NCBI RefSeq assembly: GCF_014235185.1
Contig: NZ_CP060131.1
Span: 379,501-443,500, forward strand
Direction: 5' to 3'
DNA: 64,000 nt
DNA from: Pseudonocardia petroleophila
Lineage (GTDB): Bacteria > Actinomycetota > Actinomycetes > Mycobacteriales > Pseudonocardiaceae
The notes under the pieces were generated by a model that ran no database searches, was not told where the DNA came from, and saw only the letters and a list, made by a program, of their open reading frames with translations. Each line of letters starts with the position of its first letter. The stretch's first letter is position 1. This document shows, one piece after another, positions 51,734 to 64,000 of this stretch. The position numbers were made by a program, and so were the translations under genes.

Positions 51734-52246
51734 TCAGGCCGACGCCGGCCGGAAGATCATGCAGCTGCTGGTCGCGTGCGCGCACAGCCGGCCCTCGCCG
51801 TCGTAGAGCCGGGACTCGGCGAGCGCGGTGCGCCCGCCCAGGTGCACGACCAGTCCCTCGCAGCGGACCGGACCGGAGGTCGCGCCCAGCCCGCGCAGGA
51901 ACTTCACGCTGAGGTCCAGGCTCGTGTAGCCGACGCCGGCCGGCAGCGCGGAGTGGACGGCGCAGCCCGCCGCGGAGTCGAGCAGCGTGGCGAACACGCC
52001 GCCGTGCACCGAGCCGATCGGGTTGAAGTGGTACTCCTGCGGCTCCAGGCCGAACACCACCCGCCCGGACTCCACCTCCAGCAGCGTGAACCCCAGCGTC
52101 GTGGCGATCGGCGCGGGCGGCACCTCGCCGGAGGCCAGCGCGCGCAGGAAGGTCAGGCCGTCGACGCCCTGCGCGGCGGCCGCGGTCAGCCGCGGGTCCT
52201 GCCAGGTGTGGGAGCGCTCGCGGACGTCGGGGACGGTCTCGGTCAT
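51734..52246 (-). CDS. PaaI-type hotdog-fold thioesterase
   Basis: A 170-residue hotdog-fold protein with the PaaI/Acot13 motif NPIGSVHGGVFATLLDSAAGCAVHSAL and the following LDLSVKFLRGL strand. It hydrolyses acyl-CoA thioesters. ATG 52246 overlaps the MFS gene stop (ATGA), so it is co-translated with the exporter. Specific substrate unknown. Confidence 0.88.
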   Translation of the reverse strand: MTETVPDVRERSHTWQDPRLTAAAAQGVDGLTFLRALASGEVPPAPIATTLGFTLLEVESGRVVFGLEPQEYHFNPIGSVHGGVFATLLDSAAGCAVHSALPAGVGYTSLDLSVKFLRGLGATSGPVRCEGLVVHLGGRTALAESRLYDGEGRLCAHATSSCMIFRPASA

Positions 52247-53637
52247 GCGGTGTCCTCCTGGGAGACGGGGGCCGGGACGGGGACGGGACGGGCGCGGACC
52301 GCGCCGACGACGAGGCCGCACGCGACGGTGGCGACGCCGCCCGCGGCCATCAGCAGCCAGCCGGTGCGGAACGCGTCGAACGACGAACCCGCCGCGGCGA
52401 GTCCGGACAGCAGCAGCGCGATGCCCAGCACCGCACCGATCTGACGGGCGCAGGTGCCGACGGCGCTGCCGGTGGCGAACCGCGTGGGCGGCAGCTCGGA
52501 CACCGCGGCCGTGCCCAGCCCCGCGTAGACCGCACCCACCCCGGTCCCGGTGAGCAGCGTCGCGGGCAGGAACGCGGTGAGCCAGGCCGGGTCGGGGCCG
52601 ATGCCCGTCGCGAACAGGACGCACCCGGCGGTGAACAGCAGCCCGCCCGCGACCACCGCGACCCCCGCCCCGAACCGGTCGGCGACGCGCCCCGCCACCG
52701 GCGACGCGGCCGCGGCCATGAGCGGCCCCGGCGTGACGGCCAGCCCGGCGGCCAGCACGTCGTAGCGCCACACCGCCGTCAGGAACAGGATGTTGGCGAG
52801 CAGCAGCGCGTAGAAGGCGCCGGAGAACGCGAGGTAGCCGGCGACGGACCCGGCGAAGCTGCGCAGCCGGAACAGCGCGGGCTCCACCAGCGGGCGCGCC
52901 ACCCGCGCGCTGCGCAGGCCGAACGCCACCAGCAGCGCGACGCCCGCCGCCACCGGCCACACCGCGTCGGACCAGCCGCCGTCCTCCCCGCGGACGATCC
53001 CCAGCGACACCGCGGCCACGCCCAGCCCGAGCAGCAGCGCGGAGGGCAGATCGGGCAGCCGGGCGTCCGGGTCGCGGGACTCGACCAGCACGAACCGGCC
53101 GACGACGAGCGTCACCAGCACCACCGGCAGGTTGACGAGGAACACGGCGCGCCAGCCGAACGCGTCGACCAGCACGCCGCCCAGCGCCGGACCGGTGGCC
53201 GCGGCGATCCCGCCGGTGGCGCCCCACAGCCCGACGGCCGCACCGCGCCGCTCGGGCGGGAACGCCGGCAGCAGCAGCGCGAGCGACGCCGGGGCGAGCA
53301 GGGCGGCGGCGACGGCCTGCACGGCGCGGGCCGCGACGAGCACCCCCGCGGTGGGGGCGAGCGCGCAGGCCAGCGACGCGAGCCCGAACAGCACCAGCCC
53401 GATCCCGAAGACCCGCCTGCGGCCGCGGGCGTCGGCGAGGCGGCCCGCGGGGATGAGCAGCGCCGCGAACACGACGTTGTAGGCGGTGAAGATCCACGAC
53501 AGGTCGGCGAGCGACACGTCCGGGTAGGTCGCGCGCACGTCCGGGAACGCGATGTTGACGATCGTGACGTCGAGGAAGACGAGGAACGCCGCCAGGGACG
53601 TCACCGCGAGCACCAGGCCCGACCGCTGAGTTGTCAT
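52243..53637 (-). CDS. MFS transporter, DHA2/EmrB type
   Basis: A 464-residue exporter. Helix 1 carries LDVTIVNIAFPDVR (the DHA2 motif with Asp); GRLADARGRRRVFGIGLVLFG is motif A, and ATGPALGGVLVDAFGWRAVFLVNLP is motif C with the antiporter signature. ATG 53637 is divergent from the HxlR regulator and coupled to the thioesterase gene. The regulator likely represses this operon. Confidence 0.9.
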   Translation of the reverse strand: MTTQRSGLVLAVTSLAAFLVFLDVTIVNIAFPDVRATYPDVSLADLSWIFTAYNVVFAALLIPAGRLADARGRRRVFGIGLVLFGLASLACALAPTAGVLVAARAVQAVAAALLAPASLALLLPAFPPERRGAAVGLWGATGGIAAATGPALGGVLVDAFGWRAVFLVNLPVVLVTLVVGRFVLVESRDPDARLPDLPSALLLGLGVAAVSLGIVRGEDGGWSDAVWPVAAGVALLVAFGLRSARVARPLVEPALFRLRSFAGSVAGYLAFSGAFYALLLANILFLTAVWRYDVLAAGLAVTPGPLMAAAASPVAGRVADRFGAGVAVVAGGLLFTAGCVLFATGIGPDPAWLTAFLPATLLTGTGVGAVYAGLGTAAVSELPPTRFATGSAVGTCARQIGAVLGIALLLSGLAAAGSSFDAFRTGWLLMAAGGVATVACGLVVGAVRARPVPVPAPVSQEDTA

Positions 53638-53643
53638 GGTGGA

Positions 53644-53656
53644 TGCAGCCTATGCA
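53644..53656. promoter_or_regulatory. TGCA-N5-TGCA dyad, candidate HxlR operator
   Basis: TGCAGCCTATGCA lies directly upstream of the MFS start, in the 65-base gap to the divergent HxlR gene. The two TGCA halves with a central GCCTA spacer form a dyad suitable for a dimeric winged-helix repressor. Confidence 0.4.
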
Positions 53657-53702
53657 CCCTGCGTTCTCGCCCGCAACCCATCCGCGGGTTAGGCTGGTCC
53701 GC

Positions 53703-54170
53703 ATGGACTTCCGGGAGCTCGACAGCACCCGCTGCTCCGTGGCCCGCACCGCGGCGCTGGTGGGCGACGCGTGGACCGTCCTGGTCCTGCGCGACCTGTT
53801 CAACGGCATCCGCCGGTTCGACGACCTCGCGGCCCACCTCGGCATCGCCCGCAACGTGCTCACCCGGCGCCTGACGCACCTCACCGACGCCGGCCTCGTC
53901 GACCGCGTGCCCTACCGCGAACCGGGCCGCCGCGAGCGCCACGAGTACCGGCTGACGCCCGCGGGCCGCGACCTGCGCCCGGTCGTCCTCGCGATGCTGG
54001 AGTACGGCGACCGCCACCTCGCCGGCCCGGACGGGCCGCCGATGCGCGTCGAGCACGCCGGGTGCGGCGAGCCGGTGCACGTGGAGGTCCGCTGCGCCGA
54101 GGGCCACCTCGTCGAGCGGGAGACCCGCCTGCGGACGGTCCCGCTGGCCCCAGCACTGCGCGCGGGGTGA
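53703..54170 (+). CDS. HxlR-type winged-helix transcriptional regulator
   Basis: A 155-residue regulator with the HxlR pattern: CSVARTAALVGDAWTVLVLRDLFNGIRRF, then LGIARNVLTRRLTHLTDAGLVDRVPY and HEYRLTPAGRDLRPVV. The single Cys near residue 11 is typical of redox-sensing HxlR members, and more Cys occur near the C-terminus. ATG 53703, divergent from the MFS exporter. A 20-bp-spaced near-duplicate of CTGCGCGCGGGGTGA (54156-54170 and 54176-54190) surrounds its stop. Confidence 0.9.
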   Translation: MDFRELDSTRCSVARTAALVGDAWTVLVLRDLFNGIRRFDDLAAHLGIARNVLTRRLTHLTDAGLVDRVPYREPGRRERHEYRLTPAGRDLRPVVLAMLEYGDRHLAGPDGPPMRVEHAGCGEPVHVEVRCAEGHLVERETRLRTVPLAPALRAG

Positions 54171-54219
54171 GAGCCCTGCGCGCGGGTTGAGCCCGCACCG
54201 GCCCGGGTACGCCCGGCGC

Positions 54220-54624
54220 ATGGGTGACCACGAGCGCAGCACGACCGTCGACGCCGAACCGGGCGTCCTGTTCGATTACCTCTCCGACGTGGAGAACCTG
54301 CCGCACTACTTCGCGGCGATGCGCTCGGCCGAACCGGCCGGCGGCGACACGGTGCACACCGTCGCCGACGTCGAGGGCCGCGCGGTCGAGGGCGACGCCT
54401 GGTTCACCGCCGAGCCGGAGTCGCGCACGATCCGCTGGGGCGCACCGGGACCGCACGACTACAGCGGCGAGCTCGCCGTCGTCGCGGCCGGGGCCGGCTC
54501 GCAGGTGACGGTGCGGCTGCACACCTCGCACACCGACGGCCCCGCCGTCGACGGCGGCCTGGACGAGACGCTGGCGACGATCAAGCGCAACGTCGAGCAG
54601 GGGGCGGACCCGGCCGCTCCGTAG
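54220..54624 (+). CDS. SRPBCC family protein (polyketide-cyclase/START-like)
   Basis: A 134-residue START-like protein: STTVDAEPGVLFDYLSDVENLPHYF at the start, a middle beta-sheet and a C-terminal helix with LDETLATIKRNVEQ. It is convergent with the VOC gene, 9 bases apart. Such proteins bind hydrophobic ligands; no substrate can be named. ATG 54220. Confidence 0.85.
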   Translation: MGDHERSTTVDAEPGVLFDYLSDVENLPHYFAAMRSAEPAGGDTVHTVADVEGRAVEGDAWFTAEPESRTIRWGAPGPHDYSGELAVVAAGAGSQVTVRLHTSHTDGPAVDGGLDETLATIKRNVEQGADPAAP

Positions 54625-54633
54625 CGGCGCCGC

Positions 54634-55002
54634 TCAGGACCGGACGTCGCGGCGGATCGGGTGGTCGGGCGGGATCTGCACCAGCACGATCCGGGTGCCG
54701 TCCGGGTCGGCGATCCACATCTCGCGCAGCCCCCACGGCTCGTCGCGCGGTTCGCGGACGACGTGGGCGGCGAGGTCGCGGTGGGCGGCGTCGACGTCGC
54801 GGACCTGCAGCCACAGCGCGACCCCGTCACGGGTCCCGCCGTCCGACCCGCCCGAGACCTCGACGAACCCGTTGCCCGCGAAGAACACCGTGCCCCCGGG
54901 GAACTCGCGGGCGATCGCGAGGCCGAGCACGTCGCGGTAGAACGCGACCGTCCGCCCCGGGTCGGCCGGCCGCAGGATGACGCGGGACGAGAGGATCTCC
55001 AC
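54634..55002 (-). CDS. VOC/glyoxalase-superfamily protein
   Basis: A 122-residue protein of two beta-alpha-beta-beta-beta units: RTVAFYRDVLGLAIAREFPGGTVFFAG in the first, WGLREMWIADPDGTRIVLVQ in the second. The latter includes the typical DPDG turn and Glu-like metal position. GTG 55002 begins five bases after the upstream hydrolase stop, so the two share a transcript. Function (lyase, dioxygenase or resistance) unknown. Confidence 0.83.
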   Translation of the reverse strand: MEILSSRVILRPADPGRTVAFYRDVLGLAIAREFPGGTVFFAGNGFVEVSGGSDGGTRDGVALWLQVRDVDAAHRDLAAHVVREPRDEPWGLREMWIADPDGTRIVLVQIPPDHPIRRDVRS

Positions 55003-55007
55003 GGCCG

Positions 55008-55850
55008 TCAGGCCGGGTGCGCGGCGAGGTGGGCGAGGAGCAGCTCCGAGAACTGCTCCGGCGCCTCCTCCGGGATCCAGTGGCTCACGCCGTGCAGCTC
55101 GGCGTAGGAGTACGGCCCCGTCACGTACCGGTGGGCGAGCTCGGTGCTCTGCCGGGTCAGTGCGGTGTCGCCGTCGCTCCAGACGAACAGCGTCGGCACC
55201 GTGACAGCGGGGTCGGCGTCGCGGGGGTCGGCCGCGAGGATGGCGCGGTACCAGTTCAGCGCGGCGGTCAGCGCGGCCGGGTCGGCGAGGCGGGCGGCGT
55301 CGCGGCGGGCGCGCTCGCGGGTCTGGCCGGTGCCGCGCAGGGCGGCGGACAGCCGCGGGGAGTAGCCGCGGGCGTCGGCGCGCAGCAGCCGCTCGGGCAG
55401 CCACGGGATCTGGAACGCCGCCATGTACCAGGACGCGAGCGCCTGCCGGGTCGTCACCAGTGAGCGCGCGAAGGCGGCGGTGGGCGGCACCGACACGGCC
55501 GTCAGCGACCGGACCGCGTCCGGGTACCGCGCCGCGAGCCGCCACGCGACGGCCGCGCCCCAGTCGTGCCCGACGACGTGCGCGGGCCCCCCGGCGTGGT
55601 CGGCGAGCACCGCGAGCGCGTCGGACGTCAGCTCCGGGAGCCGGTACGCGGCCCGGCCGGTGGGGCGCGCGCCCGGTGAGTACCCGCGCTGGTCGGGCGC
55701 GATCGTGCGGTACCCGGCGTCGTGCAGGGCGGGGAGCACGGCGTCCCAGGAGTCGGCGCCCTGCGGGAAGCCGTGCAGCAGGAGCACCGGCGGTCCCTCG
55801 GCCGGGCCGGACACGTGGACGTCGAGAACACCCGCGGCGATGGTCGTCAC
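55008..55850 (-). CDS. Epoxide hydrolase-like alpha/beta hydrolase
   Basis: A 280-residue alpha/beta-hydrolase with an Asp nucleophile: LLLHGFPQGADSWD oxyanion loop, APDQRGYSPGA, GHDWGAAVAWRLA (nucleophile Asp at about 96), the FVWSDGDTAL acid and GVSHWIPEEAPE His region. The Asp, rather than Ser, at the elbow points to epoxide hydrolase or dehalogenase-type chemistry. GTG 55850. Upstream of the VOC gene in a two-gene operon. Confidence 0.87.
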   Translation of the reverse strand: MTTIAAGVLDVHVSGPAEGPPVLLLHGFPQGADSWDAVLPALHDAGYRTIAPDQRGYSPGARPTGRAAYRLPELTSDALAVLADHAGGPAHVVGHDWGAAVAWRLAARYPDAVRSLTAVSVPPTAAFARSLVTTRQALASWYMAAFQIPWLPERLLRADARGYSPRLSAALRGTGQTRERARRDAARLADPAALTAALNWYRAILAADPRDADPAVTVPTLFVWSDGDTALTRQSTELAHRYVTGPYSYAELHGVSHWIPEEAPEQFSELLLAHLAAHPA

Positions 55851-55971
55851 GCGGTCATCATCACCGATCCACCACTGTTCCCCCGCCCGCAGGTTGTGCC
55901 GCCCCCGCCGGTTCGGCTTGGGTGGGGCCGTCGGCCGGTCGATCCCGGCGGCACCGGACGAGGGGAGCACG

Positions 55972-61536
<5,565 letters not shown>

Positions 61537-61549
61537 GACCCCGCGTCGA

Positions 61550-61606
61550 CTTTGCTCTGCTCACGGATACGCACCACCCCGGTGCGTGGAGGTGAGCAGA
61601 GCAAAG
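61550..61606. terminator. Two-tier terminator hairpin after the carboxylase
   Basis: CTTTGCTCTGCTCAC (61550-61564) pairs perfectly with 61592-61606. Inside lies a second stem, ACGCACC / GGTGCGT (61569-61575 with 61581-61587). It sits between the carboxylase and the convergent GH3 gene and should stop transcription from both sides. Confidence 0.8.
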
Positions 61607-61646
61607 GCGGGGCGCACCGGCACCCTCGGCCGGCGGGCGGGCGGCG

Positions 61647-62873
61647 TCAGCCGCAGGCGCTCTTCGCCCGCAGGACCCGGGTCACGGCGGCGGTGTTCTC
61701 CGCGGCGTCGAGGGTGCCGTCGGCCAGGGCGGGCTCCAGGGCGTCCAGGATCGGGGCGGGGTCGCCGCCCGCCGACCACAGCGCCACGTCGGAGCCCGCG
61801 TCCAGCGCGGCGAGCACGGCCTCGGGCAGGTCGTACTCCCCAGTGATCGCCTTCATCGCCCCCAGGTCGTCGGTGTAGACGACGCCGCCGAAGCCGTAGT
61901 CCCCGCGCAGCAGCGCGTAGACCGCCGGGGTGAGCGAGCTGGGCAGGCCGTCGGTGAGGCCGGGGACGTCGAGGTGCCCGACCATCACCGCCGCGGGCAG
62001 CGCGCCGGTCGTCAGCGGCGCGCCGGGGCCGACGAGGTCGGCGTAGGGGCGCAGGTCGGCGGCGCGCAGGTCCGCGAGCGGCGGGGTGGTGACGCGGCCG
62101 GCGTGCGAGTCGCCGTCGGCGCGGCCGTGCCCCGGGAAGTGCTTGACGACCGGCGCGATCCCGGCCTCCTGCAGCCCCTGCGCGAACGCCAGCGCGTAGC
62201 GGGTGACGTCGTCGGGGTCGGTGCCGAACGAGCGGTCGCCGATGACCTCGCCCGCGCTCTGCCCCCCGAGGTCGACGACCGGGGCGATGTCCATCGTGAC
62301 GCCGCGGGCCGCGAGCAGCCGCCCGCGCTCCTCCGCCAGCGCGCGCACCTCGTCCGGGGTCAGCGCGCTCATCTCGCGGGCGCTGGGCAGGTCGCCGTCG
62401 AGCTCGTCGATGCGCTGGACCCGGCCGCCCTCGTCGTCGACGGCCACGGTGACCGGGATCCGGGCCCCGGCCTGCAGCGCGCGCAGCGCCTGGTCCTGCA
62501 GCAGCGCGGTCGCGTTGCCGGGCAGGAAGACCCCGCCGACCTGGCTGCCGCGCACGGTCTCCGCCGCCGCCTCCGGGTCGTCGACGTCCACCCCGACCAT
62601 CAGCCGCTGCGCGAGCTGGGCGCGCGGGGACATCCCGCCGAGGACGGCCGCGCAGTCCGGGAGCCGGTCGTCGGCGGGGGCGGGCAGCGCGGCCGGGGCC
62701 GCCAGCACCTGGACGGGGACGGGCGCGACCGGGGTCAGGAACGCCGCCGTGCTCGCCAGCACGCCCGCGGCGAGGCCGACGAGCCACGGTCCGGCCGGGC
62801 GTCGCCGGACGGGCCGGGCGCGGGCGCGCAGGCGGACGGACGCGTGCTGGGCGGGTGCGGGCGTTCGGGTCAT
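61647..62873 (-). CDS. Glycoside hydrolase family 3, NagZ-like beta-N-acetylhexosaminidase
   Basis: A 408-residue exported or anchored enzyme. An Arg-rich N-terminus and one hydrophobic helix (about 28-52) precede the (beta/alpha)8 domain with GVFLPGNATAL, VTVAVDDEGGRVQRID and the GH3 motif VVKHFPGHGRADGDSH (catalytic His on the loop). The nucleophile is the first Asp of VVYTDDLGAMKA. It removes N-acetylglucosamine from muropeptides during wall turnover. ATG 62873. Convergent with the carboxylase. Confidence 0.9.
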   Translation of the reverse strand: MTRTPAPAQHASVRLRARARPVRRRPAGPWLVGLAAGVLASTAAFLTPVAPVPVQVLAAPAALPAPADDRLPDCAAVLGGMSPRAQLAQRLMVGVDVDDPEAAAETVRGSQVGGVFLPGNATALLQDQALRALQAGARIPVTVAVDDEGGRVQRIDELDGDLPSAREMSALTPDEVRALAEERGRLLAARGVTMDIAPVVDLGGQSAGEVIGDRSFGTDPDDVTRYALAFAQGLQEAGIAPVVKHFPGHGRADGDSHAGRVTTPPLADLRAADLRPYADLVGPGAPLTTGALPAAVMVGHLDVPGLTDGLPSSLTPAVYALLRGDYGFGGVVYTDDLGAMKAITGEYDLPEAVLAALDAGSDVALWSAGGDPAPILDALEPALADGTLDAAENTAAVTRVLRAKSACG

Positions 62874-63000
62874 CGCCGTTCATCATCCACCCCGCGTCCG
62901 GGTGAGCGGACCGACCGTCCGTGGCGCGTCCGGGTGTCGACGGCAAGATCCAACGAACGGCGCTTGTGCGACGCCGGTCACATCACGTCTAGTGGGACAC

Positions 63001-64000
63001 GTGAAGCCGTTCGTGATCAACAGCCACGGCAAGCTCGTCTTCCCTGCAACCGTCCTCGGAGAGCTCGACTTCTCGGTGCTCGACACCCTCGACCAGTTCA
63101 CGGCCGTGATCGGCCGCGACTTCGAGGCCAAGGCCCCCACCGGCACCGACCTGCTGGAACGGGTCGAAGCAGGCGCCTACGACAGCCGCTTCCCGCTCCT
63201 GCGCGACCTCGCCCAGAACCTGTTCTGGGTCAACCGCTACTCGATGACGATGTTCGACAAGAGACCGACGCGCTTCCGCGACCTCCCCCGGGGCCGCGAC
63301 GACGTCTTCCTGCCCGTCCTCACCCCGTGGGAGGACGGCGAGCGCAAGGTCGCCGCCGTCGAGAACGCCTACCGGTCCCTGCCCGCCACCTACGACGCCG
63401 AGGCCGAGGAACGTGCCTTCGCTCTGCTGTTCGACGTGTTCCGGCACAAGCGCCACCACGCCACCGAGCTGCCGGCCATCAAGCCGACGGTGGCCGAGCT
63501 GCTCGCCCGCCCCGAGGCCCTGACCTGGGTGCTGCCCGCGCACGACCCCGACTTCCCGACGTTCTCGCTCACCGACGTACTCGACGCCGACGAGTCGGTG
63601 CCCGAGCTGGAGGCGCTCTCGCGCTGGGCGATGGTGCTGCACAACCAGTACCCGTGGGAGCGGGCCGAGACCACCCTGCGCCGCGTCGACGAGATCGGTG
63701 ACGACGACGTCGTCATCGCCCTGCACCCGCGCAACCGCGACGTCACGGCGTTCATCGACCGCGTCCGCTCCGGGGCGGTCCCGACGGCCGCGCCGCCGGC
63801 CGCGCTGCCCCCGGTCGCCCCGGTCACCCCCTACCCGCCGACGCGGGTGCGCGAGGCCTTCGCGGTCAAGCCGGTGCTGGAGGCCCTGTCGGTGGTGCGC
63901 GGCGAGCTCGTGTGCAGCAACGACGACGTCATCCGCAACGCCAGCTTCTCGTGGTCGCCGATGAGCGCGGCGGAGATCAGCAAGAAGACCGGGATCGACG
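63001..64000 (+). CDS. 3-oxoacyl-ACP synthase III family protein with long N-terminal extension (3' end outside window)
   Basis: The frame from GTG 63001 stays open to the window end (333 codons seen). The first 270 residues (starting KPFVINSHGKLVFPATVLGEL, with MFDKRPTRFRDLPRGRDDVF and FRHKRHHATELPAIKPTVAEL) form an N-terminal domain of no known function that I recall from actinobacterial FabH-like proteins. After a Pro/Ala linker comes the start of the KAS III-like part, with LVCSNDDVIRNASFSWSPMSAAEISKKTGID. The active-site Cys would lie beyond the window. It likely builds a fatty acid, polyketide or hydrocarbon starter. Confidence 0.72.
   Translation, partial: MKPFVINSHGKLVFPATVLGELDFSVLDTLDQFTAVIGRDFEAKAPTGTDLLERVEAGAYDSRFPLLRDLAQNLFWVNRYSMTMFDKRPTRFRDLPRGRDDVFLPVLTPWEDGERKVAAVENAYRSLPATYDAEAEERAFALLFDVFRHKRHHATELPAIKPTVAELLARPEALTWVLPAHDPDFPTFSLTDVLDADESVPELEALSRWAMVLHNQYPWERAETTLRRVDEIGDDDVVIALHPRNRDVTAFIDRVRSGAVPTAAPPAALPPVAPVTPYPPTRVREAFAVKPVLEALSVVRGELVCSNDDVIRNASFSWSPMSAAEISKKTGID

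Overview
The window is 64 kb of very GC-rich, densely coded DNA with many GTG starts, GTGA/ATGA stop-start overlaps and strongly G/C-biased third codon positions. Gene content (mycobacterial-type integration host factor, 13E12/DUF222 HNH protein, F420-type oxidoreductases, LytR-CpsA-Psr protein, two-FHA ABC transporter, FadE/FadD-type lipid genes) points to an actinobacterium, most likely of the Pseudonocardiaceae. That assignment is inference from gene content. I saw no rRNA or tRNA gene and no phage or insertion-sequence genes.

Layout. 0-4 kb: the end of a hydantoinase, an LLM-class oxidoreductase, an unknown gene, and an HNH gene under a LexA-type SOS box. 4-7 kb: a two-subunit molybdenum storage protein operon, TatA, and a Tat-exported ferritin-like protein. 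7-11.3 kb: IspD, an SDR and a cell-wall LCP protein. 11.3-21.9 kb: two parallel carboxylate-sensing modules. Each is a CitA/CitB-type two-component pair divergent from a transporter (DctA, then TctCBA), and both divergent regions carry the same 9-bp-spaced AACGA direct repeat. A mIHF gene and a hydrolase lie between them. 22-25 kb: a TIGR03084-like protein, an orphan ParA with a small partner, and a DUF1684 protein. 25.2-28 kb: an organosulfur locus (SfnG, SfnB-like) with two tiny cysteine-containing leader-peptide genes, each overlapping an RNA hairpin. 28-29.4 kb: a GDT1-type manganese exporter fused to a methyltransferase-like domain, under a yybP-ykoY manganese riboswitch whose alternative pairings can be read from the sequence. 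29.5-44 kb: thiolase, HtrA protease, CoA-transferase, an ECF42-like sigma factor with a YCII partner, a two-FHA ABC transporter, a fused acyl-CoA dehydrogenase, TerC, a TetR regulator and an acyl-CoA ligase. 43.8-47.8 kb: a four-gene envelope-type operon (MBL hydrolase, DedA, holin-like/phosphodiesterase, hemerythrin). 47.9-48.4 kb: a striking 22-bp-period repeat array. 48.4-55.9 kb: phosphofructokinase, two MFS exporters with small neighbours, an HxlR regulator and small enzymes. 55.97-61.5 kb: a 1,854-residue single-chain acyl-CoA carboxylase of eukaryote-like architecture. 61.6-64 kb: a GH3 glycosidase and the start of a KAS III-type gene that runs off the end.

The most interesting signals are regulatory rather than new enzymes: the manganese riboswitch with its anti-sequestor arms, the paired sulfur leader peptides, the SOS-controlled and apparently leaderless HNH gene, the shared AACGA repeats at the two carboxylate systems, and a dispersed palindromic element. 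That element occurs at 21.9 kb and at 48 kb with a 44-bp core differing at one base. At 48 kb it has expanded into an array of about 16 units.
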